Positions 63,804 to 64,000 of a stretch of 64,000 nt of DNA are shown one piece after another. The notes beneath the pieces are model-generated. The model ran no database searches. It was not told the origin of the DNA and worked only from the letters and a program-made list of their open reading frames with translations. The DNA lies in the NCBI RefSeq assembly GCF_000332515.2, contig NZ_AOGZ02000014.1, positions 556,001 to 620,000 of the forward strand. The letters run 5' to 3'. Every line of letters begins with the position of its first letter. Within the stretch, counting starts at the first letter, position 1. The position numbers were made by a program, and so were the translations under genes. The stretch comes from Leptospira wolbachii serovar Codice str. CDC (GTDB lineage Bacteria > Spirochaetota > Leptospiria > Leptospirales > Leptospiraceae).

Positions 63804-64000
63804 AAACTTAAGACCCTCACGTTCCAAAGTTAAGCTACCTCTAGTAAAGCGAAACAGATCAAATGAAATTTTATCGAAGTTTTTCGTTCATTTTTTTTGA
63901 AATTCCTCTTATCTTTTACCTTCCTATTCAGAGAGCCTAACATCTCTCCGAGGTTTTCTATTTTCATTTCTTCAAAAACAATAAAACATTCTTATTCACC

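Larger units (their letters stand above)
62964..64000. other. Gene-less right end with modules B, A, D and C
   Basis: About 1 kb without a convincing gene. All four modules occur in the order B, A, D, C. A hairpin CCCCGCT-TGTTTT-AGCGAGG at about 63585-63608 precedes module D copy 2. Nothing recognisable follows module C until the window edge. Confidence 0.7.

Noticed and set aside
63830..63967. A 45-aa leftward open frame at the window edge starting MKIENLGEML.
   Set aside because: Only a weak GAAG element precedes the ATG, composition is Lys/Asn-rich as expected from AT-rich DNA, and no family or signal peptide is visible.

Overview
The window looks like the chromosome of a spirochaete of the genus Leptospira, most likely the saprophytic clade. 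This is an inference from three things: an AT-rich base composition, a gene of the DUF1577 type that I associate with Leptospira, and an unusually high number of short lipoprotein signal peptides with Leptospira-style lipoboxes. No rRNA, tRNA, CRISPR array or transposase gene was recognised.

Left part (1-33.4 kb). This part is mostly housekeeping. A complete kdpABCDE potassium-uptake operon runs leftwards from 7586, with a possible KdpE site upstream. It is followed by a three-gene operon of unknown function, rsmE, a LolA-like protein, guaB, a DUF1577 protein, a B12-binding radical SAM enzyme, an EAL phosphodiesterase, a small lipoprotein and tmk. From 20.9 to 25.5 kb there is a zinc-uptake operon: lipoprotein, outer-membrane protein, znuA, znuC, znuB. 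An amidohydrolase, an acyl-CoA dehydrogenase, a chemotaxis receptor and a COG0523 zinc-type GTPase follow. The zinc operon and the GTPase share the same operator-like palindrome, a TGCAA-type half site, a 5-bp spacer and its inverse. It occurs once before the zinc operon and twice before the GTPase, so the window appears to hold a Zur-type regulon.

Middle part (33.4-53.2 kb). This is an iron-associated envelope region. Leftward genes encode an RCC1-propeller lipoprotein, a di-heme oxidoreductase and a HEAT-repeat lipoprotein, plus an SGNH hydrolase pair. Rightward, behind a perfect Fur-like palindrome, lie an imelysin, a second di-heme oxidoreductase, a second imelysin, an HTTM protein and a TonB-dependent receptor. 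These five are tightly packed and are probably one iron-uptake operon. Two tandem paralogues of unknown function, a seven-repeat propeller lipoprotein, an AraC regulator and a small monooxygenase close this part.

Right part (53.2-64 kb). Here the character changes. Genes are isolated and face both ways. The long gene-less gaps contain recurring sequence modules, here named A, B, C and D, which were not seen in the first 53 kb. Between them sit a membrane protein of distinctly higher GC, an adenylate cyclase, a small lipoprotein with a broken frame, a lipocalin-like protein, an FG-GAP lipoprotein with an AgmX/PglI-domain partner, and an ankyrin/glycine-rich lipoprotein pair. This looks like a modular, cassette-like accessory region and is the least explained part of the window.
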